Positions 1 through 8,045 of a DNA stretch of 20,225 bases are shown in pieces; position 1 is the stretch's first letter, and each line of letters begins with the position of its first letter. Below the pieces are notes generated by a model, which had not been told where the DNA came from, did no database searches, and worked only from the letters and a program-made list of their open reading frames with translations. The position numbers and the translations under genes are program-made. Source of the DNA: Sulfurospirillum sp964466465 (GTDB lineage Bacteria > Campylobacterota > Campylobacteria > Campylobacterales > Sulfurospirillaceae); contig CAYXNJ010000045.1 of assembly GCA_964466465.1 (NCBI GenBank), positions 1 to 20,225 of the forward strand, read 5' to 3'.

Positions 1-10
1 AATATGAAAA

Positions 11-1696
11 TTATGGAGCCGACATTATACGCTTCTTCTTCCTAGCTTCAGCTTTACTTTTTTTCACATAGAGCGGATTTTTTTCAAAAACAAAAATATG
101 GTATTTCCCATACTCAAATTGTTCAATCGGATCTGGCATATTTGAGTTTTTAATTCCAATATAGAGGTCATTAATATCTTTGGGCTCAACCATAAAAAAC
201 ACTTTTCCATCGGTTGAATCTTTTTGATACCACCTGTCACTAGACAACCATTTTACAAGAGAAACGCCTTTTTCATCGATTTGAATAGGACGAATATCCA
301 CCTCACCATCACTAAATACAGTGTAAATATGTGAATCCCAATATTCTGCAAAGCCAAAATGAAGCCCCCTGCTTTTAAGCTCCTCCACTAAAGCGATACG
401 CTCATCCAAAAGCCCTCGCCACTCTTTAGGAGAAACATAGCTCCAAGACAAAGAGAGTGCAATTACAAAGCAGAGCGATAAAATCAATTTCATAAACAAT
501 GAAAAAAAGCGCCACATAATGACATTACACACTAAAATCATCATTAAAAATGGCGAAATATACCGAATATTATTGCGCGCCGCCCATGCGTGTTCATGTA
601 ATCCCGTTGTGGCATAAAGTACAAAAATAATACTAAATCCAACATAGGAGAAAAGCACAAAAAAACGCTCTGTTGAACTCATTTGATAAAAGGCACGTTT
701 GACATGTAAAGCTGGAATAATCAAAACAAAAGGGTACAATGCGAATTTGAGCAATGATACAACACCTTCTATCGAAGCGGCACGAACACCTTCATTCCAT
801 TCAGCTCCTATAAAATTAAGAAGTCCTAAAAGCGCATGTGCCGCATGTACAGGAAGAATTTCTAAGGAAACAAGCCCTGCATTATTGGCACCACCTGCTA
901 AGTGCAAGCTTTCTAAAAGATTAAAATGTGCCATCGCAGCAAGTCCCATGACCACACATGCAAAGGCGAAAATGACAAGGCGCTTCACTGATAAAACACG
1001 CCTTAGGGCATGTTGAAAGGTTTTAAGGCTGTCTCTTGCAAAATAAATGCTTAATGCGAGGGCACCAAAAAAAGGTGCTACATAATAGACAAAAAAGCGT
1101 ACAGGATTTGCAAGTACGAGCAGATAGAGCAACATCATAAAGAAGATAAACGCTTTAATTTGAGTACTTTTGCTAATGACATGGGGGCTTAATTTTCTAA
1201 AAATAAACATAAATGCAATCATAAAAAGAAAATACCATGTATAAGCAGCTTCTCCATAGAGTTCGCGCAAATACATCGGCGAATAGCCTATGCACACCAC
1301 AACGCTGCCCATGATGGATGAAGCGCGAGAAAGCATTAAAGAACGAAGGAAAAGATAGATAAAAACGATCATAAAAATGCTGACTTCAAAGACCGTAAAG
1401 GCGTGAGCAAAATAACCATTTTTACCTGCAAGAACCCAAGGAATGACTAAAAGCTGTTTGTAAAAAATCCATAGGTCATTATTGACATACCACCAATGGC
1501 TTGGGAAAAAGCTGCCAGAGAGGACCATCTCTTCCGCTAAGATATTGGCAATAGCAGCATCGGAATTAAAAAAAGCACGATAGGTTTTAAAAATATAAAA
1601 ACTGATTTCATAGAGCACAAAACTGAGTAATAGAAGTGCCCCTAAAAAGGGGAGATGTTTTTTGAGTTGGTATTTTAAATAGAGTTTTTTAGTCAT
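11..1696 (-). CDS. Polytopic membrane protein, GT-C glycosyltransferase-like
   Basis: A 561-residue integral membrane protein that I cannot name with certainty. The N-terminus is basic and runs into a hydrophobic helix at about residues 14-36. A loop with acidic residues follows (NSDAA around D46, NNDLW around D74), then roughly ten more hydrophobic segments up to about residue 420. The last ~130 residues are soluble and end in a Lys/Arg-rich tail. An acidic motif in the first long loop followed by many helices is the plan of GT-C fold glycosyltransferases, which use polyprenyl-linked sugars at the outer face of the inner membrane; assigning this family is inference. The ATG is preceded by AAGAG at suitable spacing and lies 2 bases after the stop of the LOG gene, so it is probably the last visible gene of the flagellar unit or a co-transcribed add-on. 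It could also be a membrane protein of unrelated function. Confidence 0.6.
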   Translation of the reverse strand: MTKKLYLKYQLKKHLPFLGALLLLSFVLYEISFYIFKTYRAFFNSDAAIANILAEEMVLSGSFFPSHWWYVNNDLWIFYKQLLVIPWVLAGKNGYFAHAFTVFEVSIFMIVFIYLFLRSLMLSRASSIMGSVVVCIGYSPMYLRELYGEAAYTWYFLFMIAFMFIFRKLSPHVISKSTQIKAFIFFMMLLYLLVLANPVRFFVYYVAPFFGALALSIYFARDSLKTFQHALRRVLSVKRLVIFAFACVVMGLAAMAHFNLLESLHLAGGANNAGLVSLEILPVHAAHALLGLLNFIGAEWNEGVRAASIEGVVSLLKFALYPFVLIIPALHVKRAFYQMSSTERFFVLFSYVGFSIIFVLYATTGLHEHAWAARNNIRYISPFLMMILVCNVIMWRFFSLFMKLILSLCFVIALSLSWSYVSPKEWRGLLDERIALVEELKSRGLHFGFAEYWDSHIYTVFSDGEVDIRPIQIDEKGVSLVKWLSSDRWYQKDSTDGKVFFMVEPKDINDLYIGIKNSNMPDPIEQFEYGKYHIFVFEKNPLYVKKSKAEARKKKRIMSAP

Positions 1697-1698
1697 TG

Positions 1699-2433
1699 TT
1701 ACTCTTGATTGGACAAAAACTCAATGGCTTTTTTATAATAACGACTTGACTCTAATCCCTCATTTTTTAGCTCATTGATATACAGTACTAAACGCTCGTC
1801 AATTTTTTTCTCTATTTCACTTAAATCATCAGTTAAGATAATAAGCTCAACATCTTCAGCACGAATCGTGTGATGCTCAACCAATGTCGTTGCGATAAAA
1901 TCATACAATTTTTCCCAATACTCTTTCCCATACAAGAAAATACTTATTTTAGTAATTTTTCCTGTTTGAGTGAGTGTTAAGGCTTCAAAAAGTTCATCTA
2001 AAGTGCCAAATCCACCTGGGAAGATAACATACGCCAATGAGTATTTAATGAGCATTACTTTACGCACAAAAAAGTAGTCAAAATTAAGATGTTTTGTGGT
2101 GTATTTATTGCCTGATTGCTCATGTGGAAGGTTGATATTAAGACCAATGGATTGGCATTTTTTAGAATCAACCCCGCCTTTATTGGCAGCCTCCATAATG
2201 CCTTTTGAGCCACCTGTGACAATGGAGTAGCCTTTTTTACCTAGTTGATAGGCAAGGTGATGTGCGTCTTTGTAGTAGCGATTATTGGCATGAAAACGGG
2301 CACTGCCAAAAAAAGTGACAGCAGGTCCTAAATCTTGTAGCTCATCAAACCCTTTAACAAAATCAGACATAATGCGAAGAACACTCCATTCATCGGTGCG
2401 TTCTGTATCTTTAATATGTTTTTGTTGTTCCAT
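1699..2433 (-). CDS. LOG-family nucleotide hydrolase (TIGR00730 Rossmann fold)
   Basis: A 244-residue soluble protein of the LOG (LONELY GUY) family. Characterised members hydrolyse the N-glycosidic bond of nucleoside 5'-monophosphates, for example cytokinin riboside monophosphates, releasing the base and ribose 5-phosphate. Visible signatures are a first glycine-rich strand-loop FFGSAR at about residues 41-46, TGGSKGIMEAANKG at 73-86, the RK pair at 124-125, and the hallmark PGGFGTLDE at 139-147, which carries the catalytic glutamate. The N-terminal ~35 residues are an extension, as in the longer bacterial members. The substrate here is unknown. The ATG lies 8 bases after the fliY stop without a clear Shine-Dalgarno, suggesting translational coupling. 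A role in flagella is not implied; it may ride on the operon. Confidence 0.85.
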   Translation of the reverse strand: MEQQKHIKDTERTDEWSVLRIMSDFVKGFDELQDLGPAVTFFGSARFHANNRYYKDAHHLAYQLGKKGYSIVTGGSKGIMEAANKGGVDSKKCQSIGLNINLPHEQSGNKYTTKHLNFDYFFVRKVMLIKYSLAYVIFPGGFGTLDELFEALTLTQTGKITKISIFLYGKEYWEKLYDFIATTLVEHHTIRAEDVELIILTDDLSEIEKKIDERLVLYINELKNEGLESSRYYKKAIEFLSNQE

Positions 2434-2441
2434 TAATACAA

Positions 2442-3305
2442 CTATCGCAATTTTTCAAGTCGTTCGCGTTTGGTACCAATCTCGCCAATTTGAACACCAA
2501 AGTTACCATCAACAATGACGACTTCGCCCATTGCAATCACTTTATCACCTACTAAAATTTCTAAAGGATCATTGGCGAGCTGATCGAGCTCAATCACAGA
2601 GCCTATATCCATGCTCAAAACATCTTTTAAAAGCATTTTTTTAGAACCAATACGCACACGAATCGGCAATCTAACATCTTTAATCAGCTCTATATTGCTT
2701 AACTCTTCAGGAGTCATACTTGTCATCACTTTTTTGGGTTCTTCAAAAATATACTCTTGCGCTGGTGAAGATGTTTCAATAGGGGCTGGCCCATCTTCGC
2801 CTATGAGAGGGGTTAACTCATGTGTAATCGCAAATGCAATCGTATCGTGCGAGTTATGAACCGCTAAATTGTAAATGAAGAGCTTTTCATATCCTTTAAA
2901 ATCAATGGTACTATTGGCATCAATATATTCGATATTGTCGATATCAAATTCAAGTTTAGGCATATTTTTCTGGCTGCCAAGAGAGCGCGAAAAAGAACTT
3001 AAAATATTGGAGATAATCTCTTTGGTAGCATCAAGATCTTCGGCATCCATCTCTTCTTTTTCATTGCCTTCACCACCAAGCATCATGTCACCAATAGCTG
3101 TCGCAATGGAAGTTGCCATTGTCACACGCATCTTACCATGTAGCTCACCACCGACCGTAACATCGAGCTTTGCTAGAGGAGGACTGAGTTTTAACTTACT
3201 CTCACCACTCTCTTCGGAATTTAGCTCAACCTCAGGTGCAATACCAGTGAGTCCTTCTATCGTTGAAACGACTTCTTGTTGTAATAATTGTACGAATGTA
3301 TTCAC
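2442..3305 (-). CDS. fliY: Flagellar motor switch protein FliY
   Basis: A 287-residue switch-complex protein. The C-terminal ~80 residues (about 200-285: VRLPIRVRIGSKKMLLKDVL, then GSVIELDQ, PLEILVGDK, GEVVIVDGNFGVQI) form a SpoA/FliN domain, the C-ring element that binds FliM. The N-terminal ~180 residues are a CheC/FliY-like region. This matches the longer FliY of Campylobacterota rather than the short enterobacterial FliN. The C-ring at the cytoplasmic face of the motor sets torque and rotation direction. The start is GTG at 3305, 3 bases after the fliM stop, with a G-rich stretch (AGGGGTAAGG) overlapping the fliM end as ribosome-binding site. A separate short fliN often exists elsewhere in these genomes. 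Identity is secure from domain content and the fliM-fliY order. Confidence 0.93.
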   Translation of the reverse strand: MNTFVQLLQQEVVSTIEGLTGIAPEVELNSEESGESKLKLSPPLAKLDVTVGGELHGKMRVTMATSIATAIGDMMLGGEGNEKEEMDAEDLDATKEIISNILSSFSRSLGSQKNMPKLEFDIDNIEYIDANSTIDFKGYEKLFIYNLAVHNSHDTIAFAITHELTPLIGEDGPAPIETSSPAQEYIFEEPKKVMTSMTPEELSNIELIKDVRLPIRVRIGSKKMLLKDVLSMDIGSVIELDQLANDPLEILVGDKVIAMGEVVIVDGNFGVQIGEIGTKRERLEKLR

Positions 3306-3308
3306 ACC

Positions 3309-4370
3309 TTACCCCTGTTGCGTTGTATCAAATGATGAAATTTTGGACTTTCTTATCTGCTCTAACTCTTCTAAAGCACTCTTCACTTCATCTTTATCGG
3401 TTCTAACCAAACTCTCTATCTTAATAGATTTTCGAAAGCGATGCAAACCAATTTCAGCTAAGAAAAGCTCTTTTTTGTCAATCATGACAATAGCTTTATC
3501 ATCGGCTGCGCGATCAAGTCTGATAATATCACCTTTTTTGAGTTCTAAGAGTTCCCCAACACTCAGTTCCGCTTGCCCAATGATCGCTTCATTAAAGACT
3601 TCTGCACGAGAGATCAATGTATTAAGCTCTTTATTACGGCTTTTCTTAGCACTGGTCTCACCGAGCATAATATCGCGGTTTGCTAAACGTGAAAGAATAG
3701 GTTCAAGGTAAATAACGGGATAACAAAGGTTAATCATACCGCTGGAATTTCCAATAATAATCTCCATAACCACCATAATGACAATCTCATTTTGTGAAAC
3801 GATTTGGACTACGTTTGGACTCGATTCTTTTGTCTCAACGGTTGGATACATATCGGTAATCGGTGCCCAGCCCTCTTTGAGGCGCTGCATGATAATACGT
3901 AAAATTGCATCTAAAAGATTGAGCTCAATATCGGTAAGCTCACGTGTTGCTTCGTATGATTCACCAAGACCACCAAGAAGTCGGTCAATCATTGGAAACG
4001 CAATAGAAGGGTTAATTTCAATAATACAGTTACCATCTAACGGCTTTATTGAGAAGACGTTAAAGCTGGTAGGACTAGGCAAGGACATCAAGAACTCACC
4101 ATAGGTCATTTGATCAACAGAATGTAATTGAATTTCAACGATACTACGCATAATCGAAGAGATCTGCGATGCTAGGTTTCTCGCCATCTTGTCGTGAATA
4201 CCTTTAACCGCACGTAGCTGCTCTTTTGAAACACGGTTTGGTCGTTTAAAATCATACAGAATGACTTGTCTGGTATCGGTTGGTTCAGCTTCTGATGAGA
4301 GTGTATCGCCTTCTTCTTCTACCACTTCTAAAAGTGCATCAATCTCTTCTTGACTTAATATATCAGCCAT
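3309..4370 (-). CDS. fliM: Flagellar motor switch protein FliM
   Basis: A 353-residue FliM. The N-terminus MADILSQEEIDALLEVVEEE carries the LSQxEIDALL peptide that binds phosphorylated CheY. The central domain (about 40-240) includes LYDFKRPNRVSKEQLRA and FLMSLPSPTSFNVFSIKPLDG. A GGLGE segment near the middle corresponds to the GGxG region seen in FliM and CheC relatives. The C-terminal SpoA-like domain begins about residue 260 (QAELSVGELLELKKGDIIRL). Length is typical of the family, with a slightly longer C-terminal tail. The ATG overlaps the fliA stop by 8 bases, so the two are translationally coupled. The protein sits between MotA/MotB-contacting FliG and FliY/FliN in the C-ring. Confidence 0.96.
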   Translation of the reverse strand: MADILSQEEIDALLEVVEEEGDTLSSEAEPTDTRQVILYDFKRPNRVSKEQLRAVKGIHDKMARNLASQISSIMRSIVEIQLHSVDQMTYGEFLMSLPSPTSFNVFSIKPLDGNCIIEINPSIAFPMIDRLLGGLGESYEATRELTDIELNLLDAILRIIMQRLKEGWAPITDMYPTVETKESSPNVVQIVSQNEIVIMVVMEIIIGNSSGMINLCYPVIYLEPILSRLANRDIMLGETSAKKSRNKELNTLISRAEVFNEAIIGQAELSVGELLELKKGDIIRLDRAADDKAIVMIDKKELFLAEIGLHRFRKSIKIESLVRTDKDEVKSALEELEQIRKSKISSFDTTQQG

Positions 4371-5079
4371 GGTTGATTCCCAACTGTTCTTTGATCTTTG
4401 CTAAAAGTTTTTTATGAATCTGAGAAATACGTGATTCGCTAATATCTAACACTTCACTGATCTCTTTTAGATTAAGTTCTTCAAAATAATAAAGTTGAAT
4501 AATCATCTGTTCACGCTCATTAAAGGTTGAAAGAATACTCTGAACCATTTCCATCAACTCATCTTTTTCCACTTTTTGTGCGGTATCTTCACCTGAAAGA
4601 ATCGTGACTTGTTCATTTAAAGACATCACAGAGACAATCATCGCACTATTGCGTGCTTCGGCTATTTTTTCAATATCTTCATTTAAGGCTTTTGCCAAGT
4701 AGGCATCATCAGGTTCACTTCCATGCTCGCCCAAATACGCAGTAATCTCTTGATCGACTAGTTTAATAAGACGCCTGTTGGCTCTACTCATCGTATCTAA
4801 GGAACGTAAAAAATCAAGCATTGAGCCATAAACACGTTTTTTACCATATCCCCAAAAGGAGTCATTTTGGTCTTTATCGTAGCGCCTGGAGAGTTTAATC
4901 ATCTCTTCGGTACCAATAGAAATCAAATCGTTAACATCTACCGAAGCGGGAAGCCTTTCACGCAGACGATACGCCATAGCTCGTACTGCGGGAAGATATT
5001 GCAAAACAAGTTCATCTTGTTCTTTTTTAAGATTTTGGCTGTAAGGATTAGGCTGCTGCTTTTTTAATGTAGGATTCAT
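4363..5079 (-). CDS. fliA: Flagellar sigma factor sigma-28 (FliA)
   Basis: A 238-residue sigma-70-family factor of the FliA type, which directs RNA polymerase to late flagellar promoters such as flagellin genes. Region 2 is visible at about 25-100 (LVLQYLPAVRAMAYRLRERLP, then DLISIGTEEMIKLSRRYD, SFWGYGKKRVYGSMLDFLRSLD). Region 3 follows, and region 4 has the helix-turn-helix at the C-terminus (ERLxIxQLYYFEELNLKEISEVLDISESRISQIHKK-like layout, about 190-230). The ATG is preceded by GGAGAG. It overlaps the upstream small membrane protein gene by 32 bases and the fliM start by 8. No anti-sigma factor flgM is present in the window. Confidence 0.95.
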   Translation of the reverse strand: MNPTLKKQQPNPYSQNLKKEQDELVLQYLPAVRAMAYRLRERLPASVDVNDLISIGTEEMIKLSRRYDKDQNDSFWGYGKKRVYGSMLDFLRSLDTMSRANRRLIKLVDQEITAYLGEHGSEPDDAYLAKALNEDIEKIAEARNSAMIVSVMSLNEQVTILSGEDTAQKVEKDELMEMVQSILSTFNEREQMIIQLYYFEELNLKEISEVLDISESRISQIHKKLLAKIKEQLGINHG

Positions 5080-5419
5080 TACTCTCCGTTGAGCCTTTCA
5101 TGATCTTATCATAATGCTGATTCATGCTATCAATGCTTGCTAAAAGATTGTCCATCACTTTTTCTCTGTTTTCAAGCTCTTGAATAAAATAATCACTAAT
5201 ATTTTCGTGGTCTTTCTTGTCAAAAATAAATGTTGCCATACGGTCGAAATCAAAGAAATTCATCACAGCCACATGGATAATGAGATAGAAGAACAACGTT
5301 ATTTCTAACGTGTAAAAAAGTATCTCCTCTGGCTCTGAAAAATTCAGTATCGAAAACATCAACCCTATAAAAAAACCACAGATGGTGAAAAAGTAGATGA
5401 AATTTTCTGATTTGACCAT
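5048..5419 (-). CDS. Small two-helix membrane protein of the flhG-fliA locus
   Basis: A 123-residue protein of unknown function. Two hydrophobic helices lie at about 6-27 (FIYFFTICGFFIGLMFSIL) and 32-55 (ILFYTLEITLFFYLIIHVAV). A charged cytoplasmic-looking tail follows with a likely amphipathic or coiled-coil stretch (ELENREKVMDNLLASIDSMNQHYDKIM). A small membrane protein at exactly this place, between flhG and fliA, is found in Helicobacter pylori (HP1033) and Campylobacter jejuni (Cj0062c) as I recall. This supports a real gene and a possible flagellar role that has not been assigned. The ATG at 5419 has AAAGG upstream; the gene starts 22 bases after flhG and overlaps fliA by 32 bases. Confidence 0.85.
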   Translation of the reverse strand: MVKSENFIYFFTICGFFIGLMFSILNFSEPEEILFYTLEITLFFYLIIHVAVMNFFDFDRMATFIFDKKDHENISDYFIQELENREKVMDNLLASIDSMNQHYDKIMKGSTESNESYIKKAAA

Positions 5420-5441
5420 ATAATGCCTTTACAAAATGTAT

Positions 5442-6314
5442 CTAAAATTGCTCAATAATACGCTTAAAAAAGCTTCCGAAGCTCTTATTTGTATCCGTTT
5501 TAAGCACTTTTCGTTCCAATTTATAAACTAAATTGTTGACGATACGTTTCATATCTAAAGATGCCAGTGAATTGGGAGCATCATTCGTAAAGAGTGTACG
5601 CTGTTTGATACTCTTTGAAATGAGTTTATCTTCAGGCAATTTCCCAATCAAATTGAGTTTCAAACCGTTTCCAATATTTGCCATCGCAACTTTATTGATT
5701 TTATCAAAAATAAGTTGTGCCTCTTTTTCACTTTTGGTCATGTTTAAAATCAGATGAATGTTTGATTGTGTTTTACTGGTAATTTTAATCGTTGCATATG
5801 CATCAGTAATCGCCGCAGGATCAGGAACAGTTACTACGATAACCTCATCAGCTGCTTCTAAAAAGAGTTGAATATGCTCGCCAATTCCAGCACCCGTATC
5901 GATGATCATAAAATCAAGATCATTAAGTACTTTGGTCTCTTCCAAAAAGCGTTCAAATAAAAACTGCTCAGAATATTTTAAAATCTCATCACCACTCTCT
6001 CCAGGAATCAGCAAAAGATTTTTTTTGATAGGAACAATGACATCTTTGAGCGAACATTCACCTTTAAGGACATGTAAAATATTTTTATCAATACGAACAT
6101 TGAGAATAACATCTAAGTTTGCTAGACCAATATCTGCGTCAAAAAGACCTACTTTATATCCATTATTGGCTAGAACATTTGCCATATTTGCACTGACGGT
6201 ACTTTTACCGACGCCACCCTTTCCACTAGTAATAGCAATAAATTTTGTATGGCTTTGCTCTTTAGCAGAAACTGCGCCGACTAGTTCTTGAAGTTTATTC
6301 GCCTGCGTTTCCAT
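5442..6314 (-). CDS. flhG: Flagellar number regulator FlhG (YlxH/MinD-type ATPase)
   Basis: A 290-residue MinD/ParA-family ATPase that controls flagellar number and stimulates FlhF GTPase activity. The N-terminus METQANKLQELV resembles the DQAxxL activator motif known from FlhG. The deviant Walker A SGKGGVGKST, the DADIGLANLD switch I and the Walker B region FMIIDTGAG are intact. A near-C-terminal basic stretch (KLERKVLKTDTNKSFGSFFKR) may be the membrane-targeting helix. The frame stays open to a possible start at 6341. I choose the ATG at 6314 because GAGGTGAAC lies directly before it and it leaves a 20-base overlap with flhF instead of 47. In this phylum FlhG also influences division-site placement (family knowledge). 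Confidence 0.94.
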   Translation of the reverse strand: METQANKLQELVGAVSAKEQSHTKFIAITSGKGGVGKSTVSANMANVLANNGYKVGLFDADIGLANLDVILNVRIDKNILHVLKGECSLKDVIVPIKKNLLLIPGESGDEILKYSEQFLFERFLEETKVLNDLDFMIIDTGAGIGEHIQLFLEAADEVIVVTVPDPAAITDAYATIKITSKTQSNIHLILNMTKSEKEAQLIFDKINKVAMANIGNGLKLNLIGKLPEDKLISKSIKQRTLFTNDAPNSLASLDMKRIVNNLVYKLERKVLKTDTNKSFGSFFKRIIEQF

Positions 6315-7575
6315 GTTCACCTCGTTTTTTCTCAAAACCATCTAAAATACATTCAACCAAAAAATCACTGGATGCGGGAACAATGTCATCTGGAACCTCT
6401 TGACCAATAGAAAAATAACTCACTGGCTTATCTGTATCATAGATCAAAGAAAATATCGTTCCAAAAACTTTTGTTTCATCAAATTTTGTAAAGATAAGCG
6501 TATCTATATCAAGAAATGAGAAGTTATTATAAATTTCTTTGAGGTCTTCCAGTTTACTTCCTGCAGAAAGAACAAGATTAACATCGATTTGCAGATGAGA
6601 ACTTTGAAGAAATTTATTGAGTTTTAGCAGTTTTTCTTTATCGTACTGAGAACTTCCCACCGTATCGATTAAGATAACATCACAATGGCTCAAAGAAGAG
6701 AGAGCGTTGTTGAAATCATGAGGATCTACGACATCTTCAATCGGCAAACGCATCATTTTAGCGTATTGGAACAGTTGTTCAACCGCACCAATTCTATACG
6801 TATCGAGCGTGATAATACCTACTTTTGCACGTTTTTCTTGAATGTACGAATAACGAGCTGCTAGTTTAGCTATAGTTGTTGTTTTGCCTACACCCGTAGG
6901 TCCTACAAACATCATCACGCGTTTATTGCCTTTAGGAAGTTCCGCTTCCATACGCACAGGAATTAACTTACGAAGCAATACTTGAAAATAACGCTTAATC
7001 GTTTCACTGCTGTTTTTCATACGAACAGGCATATGCTCTAGCGTTAAGTTCATGATATTTTCTAAATGATCTTCACCCATACCACTCGTTTTAGCAAGCT
7101 TGTAAATCTCAGAAAATTCCGATGGAATCGCTAAATTATTACGATGCGGAGCTTTTTCTTCCCAAAACATCTCTTGAATGAGTTTAATTTTGTCGGCAAG
7201 TTTGTTAATCTCGCACTTGATTTCACCTAAGCCTTCATTGTTTTGTGCTTTTTCAGCCTGTCTTAAAGCAGATGGATTTCCTACATCACTGGTCGCTTGT
7301 GCAATTTGTGAGATCTGTTTTGCTGCTTCAGAGAGACTAAAAAGAACATCTTCGCCACTTTTGTATTTTGGCTCAGCACGAGGTTCAGGTCTTGGAGGTG
7401 GCGGTGTTGGCTGATCTTCTTCAATGGCAACAACCACTTCGTAAAGTGCTGAACTACTAATGGTCTTTTTACGAATTTGTTTGGTACTTATAACAAGGGC
7501 ATTTTCACCGCATTCCAGTTGAGCCTGTTTGAGTGCTTCTGCTGGTGTTTCACCACTAAACGTATGAAATTTCAC
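6295..7575 (-). CDS. flhF: Flagellar SRP-type GTPase FlhF
   Basis: A 426-residue FlhF, the polar-placement GTPase related to SRP54 and FtsY. The N-terminal B domain begins MKFHTFSGETPAEALKQAQ. A proline-rich linker lies at about 57-66, an N domain at about 150-215 and the G domain at 216-420. GTP-binding motifs: P-loop GPTGVGKTTT (from residue 225), LDTYRIGAVEQL (257-268), DTVGSSQ (304-310) in the DTAGR position, and TKFDE (363-367). The start is GTG, overlapping the folK stop as GTGA, with AAAGGATTGAG just upstream. In C. jejuni FlhF is also needed for expression of sigma-54-dependent flagellar genes, which is relevant to the sigma-54 motif at the right edge of this window. Confidence 0.95.
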   Translation of the reverse strand: MKFHTFSGETPAEALKQAQLECGENALVISTKQIRKKTISSSALYEVVVAIEEDQPTPPPPRPEPRAEPKYKSGEDVLFSLSEAAKQISQIAQATSDVGNPSALRQAEKAQNNEGLGEIKCEINKLADKIKLIQEMFWEEKAPHRNNLAIPSEFSEIYKLAKTSGMGEDHLENIMNLTLEHMPVRMKNSSETIKRYFQVLLRKLIPVRMEAELPKGNKRVMMFVGPTGVGKTTTIAKLAARYSYIQEKRAKVGIITLDTYRIGAVEQLFQYAKMMRLPIEDVVDPHDFNNALSSLSHCDVILIDTVGSSQYDKEKLLKLNKFLQSSHLQIDVNLVLSAGSKLEDLKEIYNNFSFLDIDTLIFTKFDETKVFGTIFSLIYDTDKPVSYFSIGQEVPDDIVPASSDFLVECILDGFEKKRGEHGNAGE

Positions 7576-8045
7576 CTCAATCCTTTAAAACTTTTTAGCG
7601 TAAAGAGTGGAACGATAACCGATGCACGCTCCGACCATCTAGGATGTGGAACGATTAAGTTTGGTTGATGAATTTTTTGATTATCGAAAAATATTATATC
7701 TAAATCTAACGTTCTTGGTCCATTTTTAAAGAGCCTAACGCGCCCGAAAAGGTGCTCTGTATGTAAAAGGACTTTGAGTAATGTTTTGGCACTAAGTGAG
7801 GTTTGCATCACAATAATGGCATTATAAAAATCAGGCTGATTGAGATATCCAAACGGTGGATTTTTCAAAACTGCTGAGCTTTCTTGCACAAAAAAGCGTG
7901 GATCGTTTAACAATGTTCGGTAAAGCTTTACAAAACGTTTTTTTACATCGCCTTCATTGCCACCAAGACCAATGACAACCCTATGCGCGAAGTGCTTTTT
8001 TGCCTTCTTGCACGTTGGGAAAAAACGAATACACTCTAACTTCAC
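7572..8045 (-). CDS. folK: 2-amino-4-hydroxy-6-hydroxymethyldihydropteridine pyrophosphokinase (HPPK)
   Basis: A 157-residue HPPK, which transfers pyrophosphate from ATP to 6-hydroxymethyl-7,8-dihydropterin in folate synthesis. The core signatures are VVIGLGGNEGD (about 24-34), PPFGYLNQPDFYNAIIVM (63-80), the RTLDLDIIFFD metal/ATP signature (111-121) and VPHPRWSERASVIVPL (132-147). About 20 residues precede the core, more than in E. coli FolK. The start is GTG at 8045, overlapping the peptidase stop as GTGA; a shorter start inside the frame cannot be excluded. The gene overlaps flhF by 4 bases, so a folate enzyme and a flagellar GTPase are translationally coupled, an arrangement conserved in this phylum. 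Confidence 0.93.
   Translation of the reverse strand: MKLECIRFFPTCKKAKKHFAHRVVIGLGGNEGDVKKRFVKLYRTLLNDPRFFVQESSAVLKNPPFGYLNQPDFYNAIIVMQTSLSAKTLLKVLLHTEHLFGRVRLFKNGPRTLDLDIIFFDNQKIHQPNLIVPHPRWSERASVIVPLFTLKSFKGLR

Noticed and set aside
2875..3711. A 278-codon plus-strand open frame opposite fliY and fliM
   Set aside because: It is antisense to two certain genes, low-complexity in composition (Ser/Leu rich) and has no recognisable domain; it is the shadow of the coding frames.
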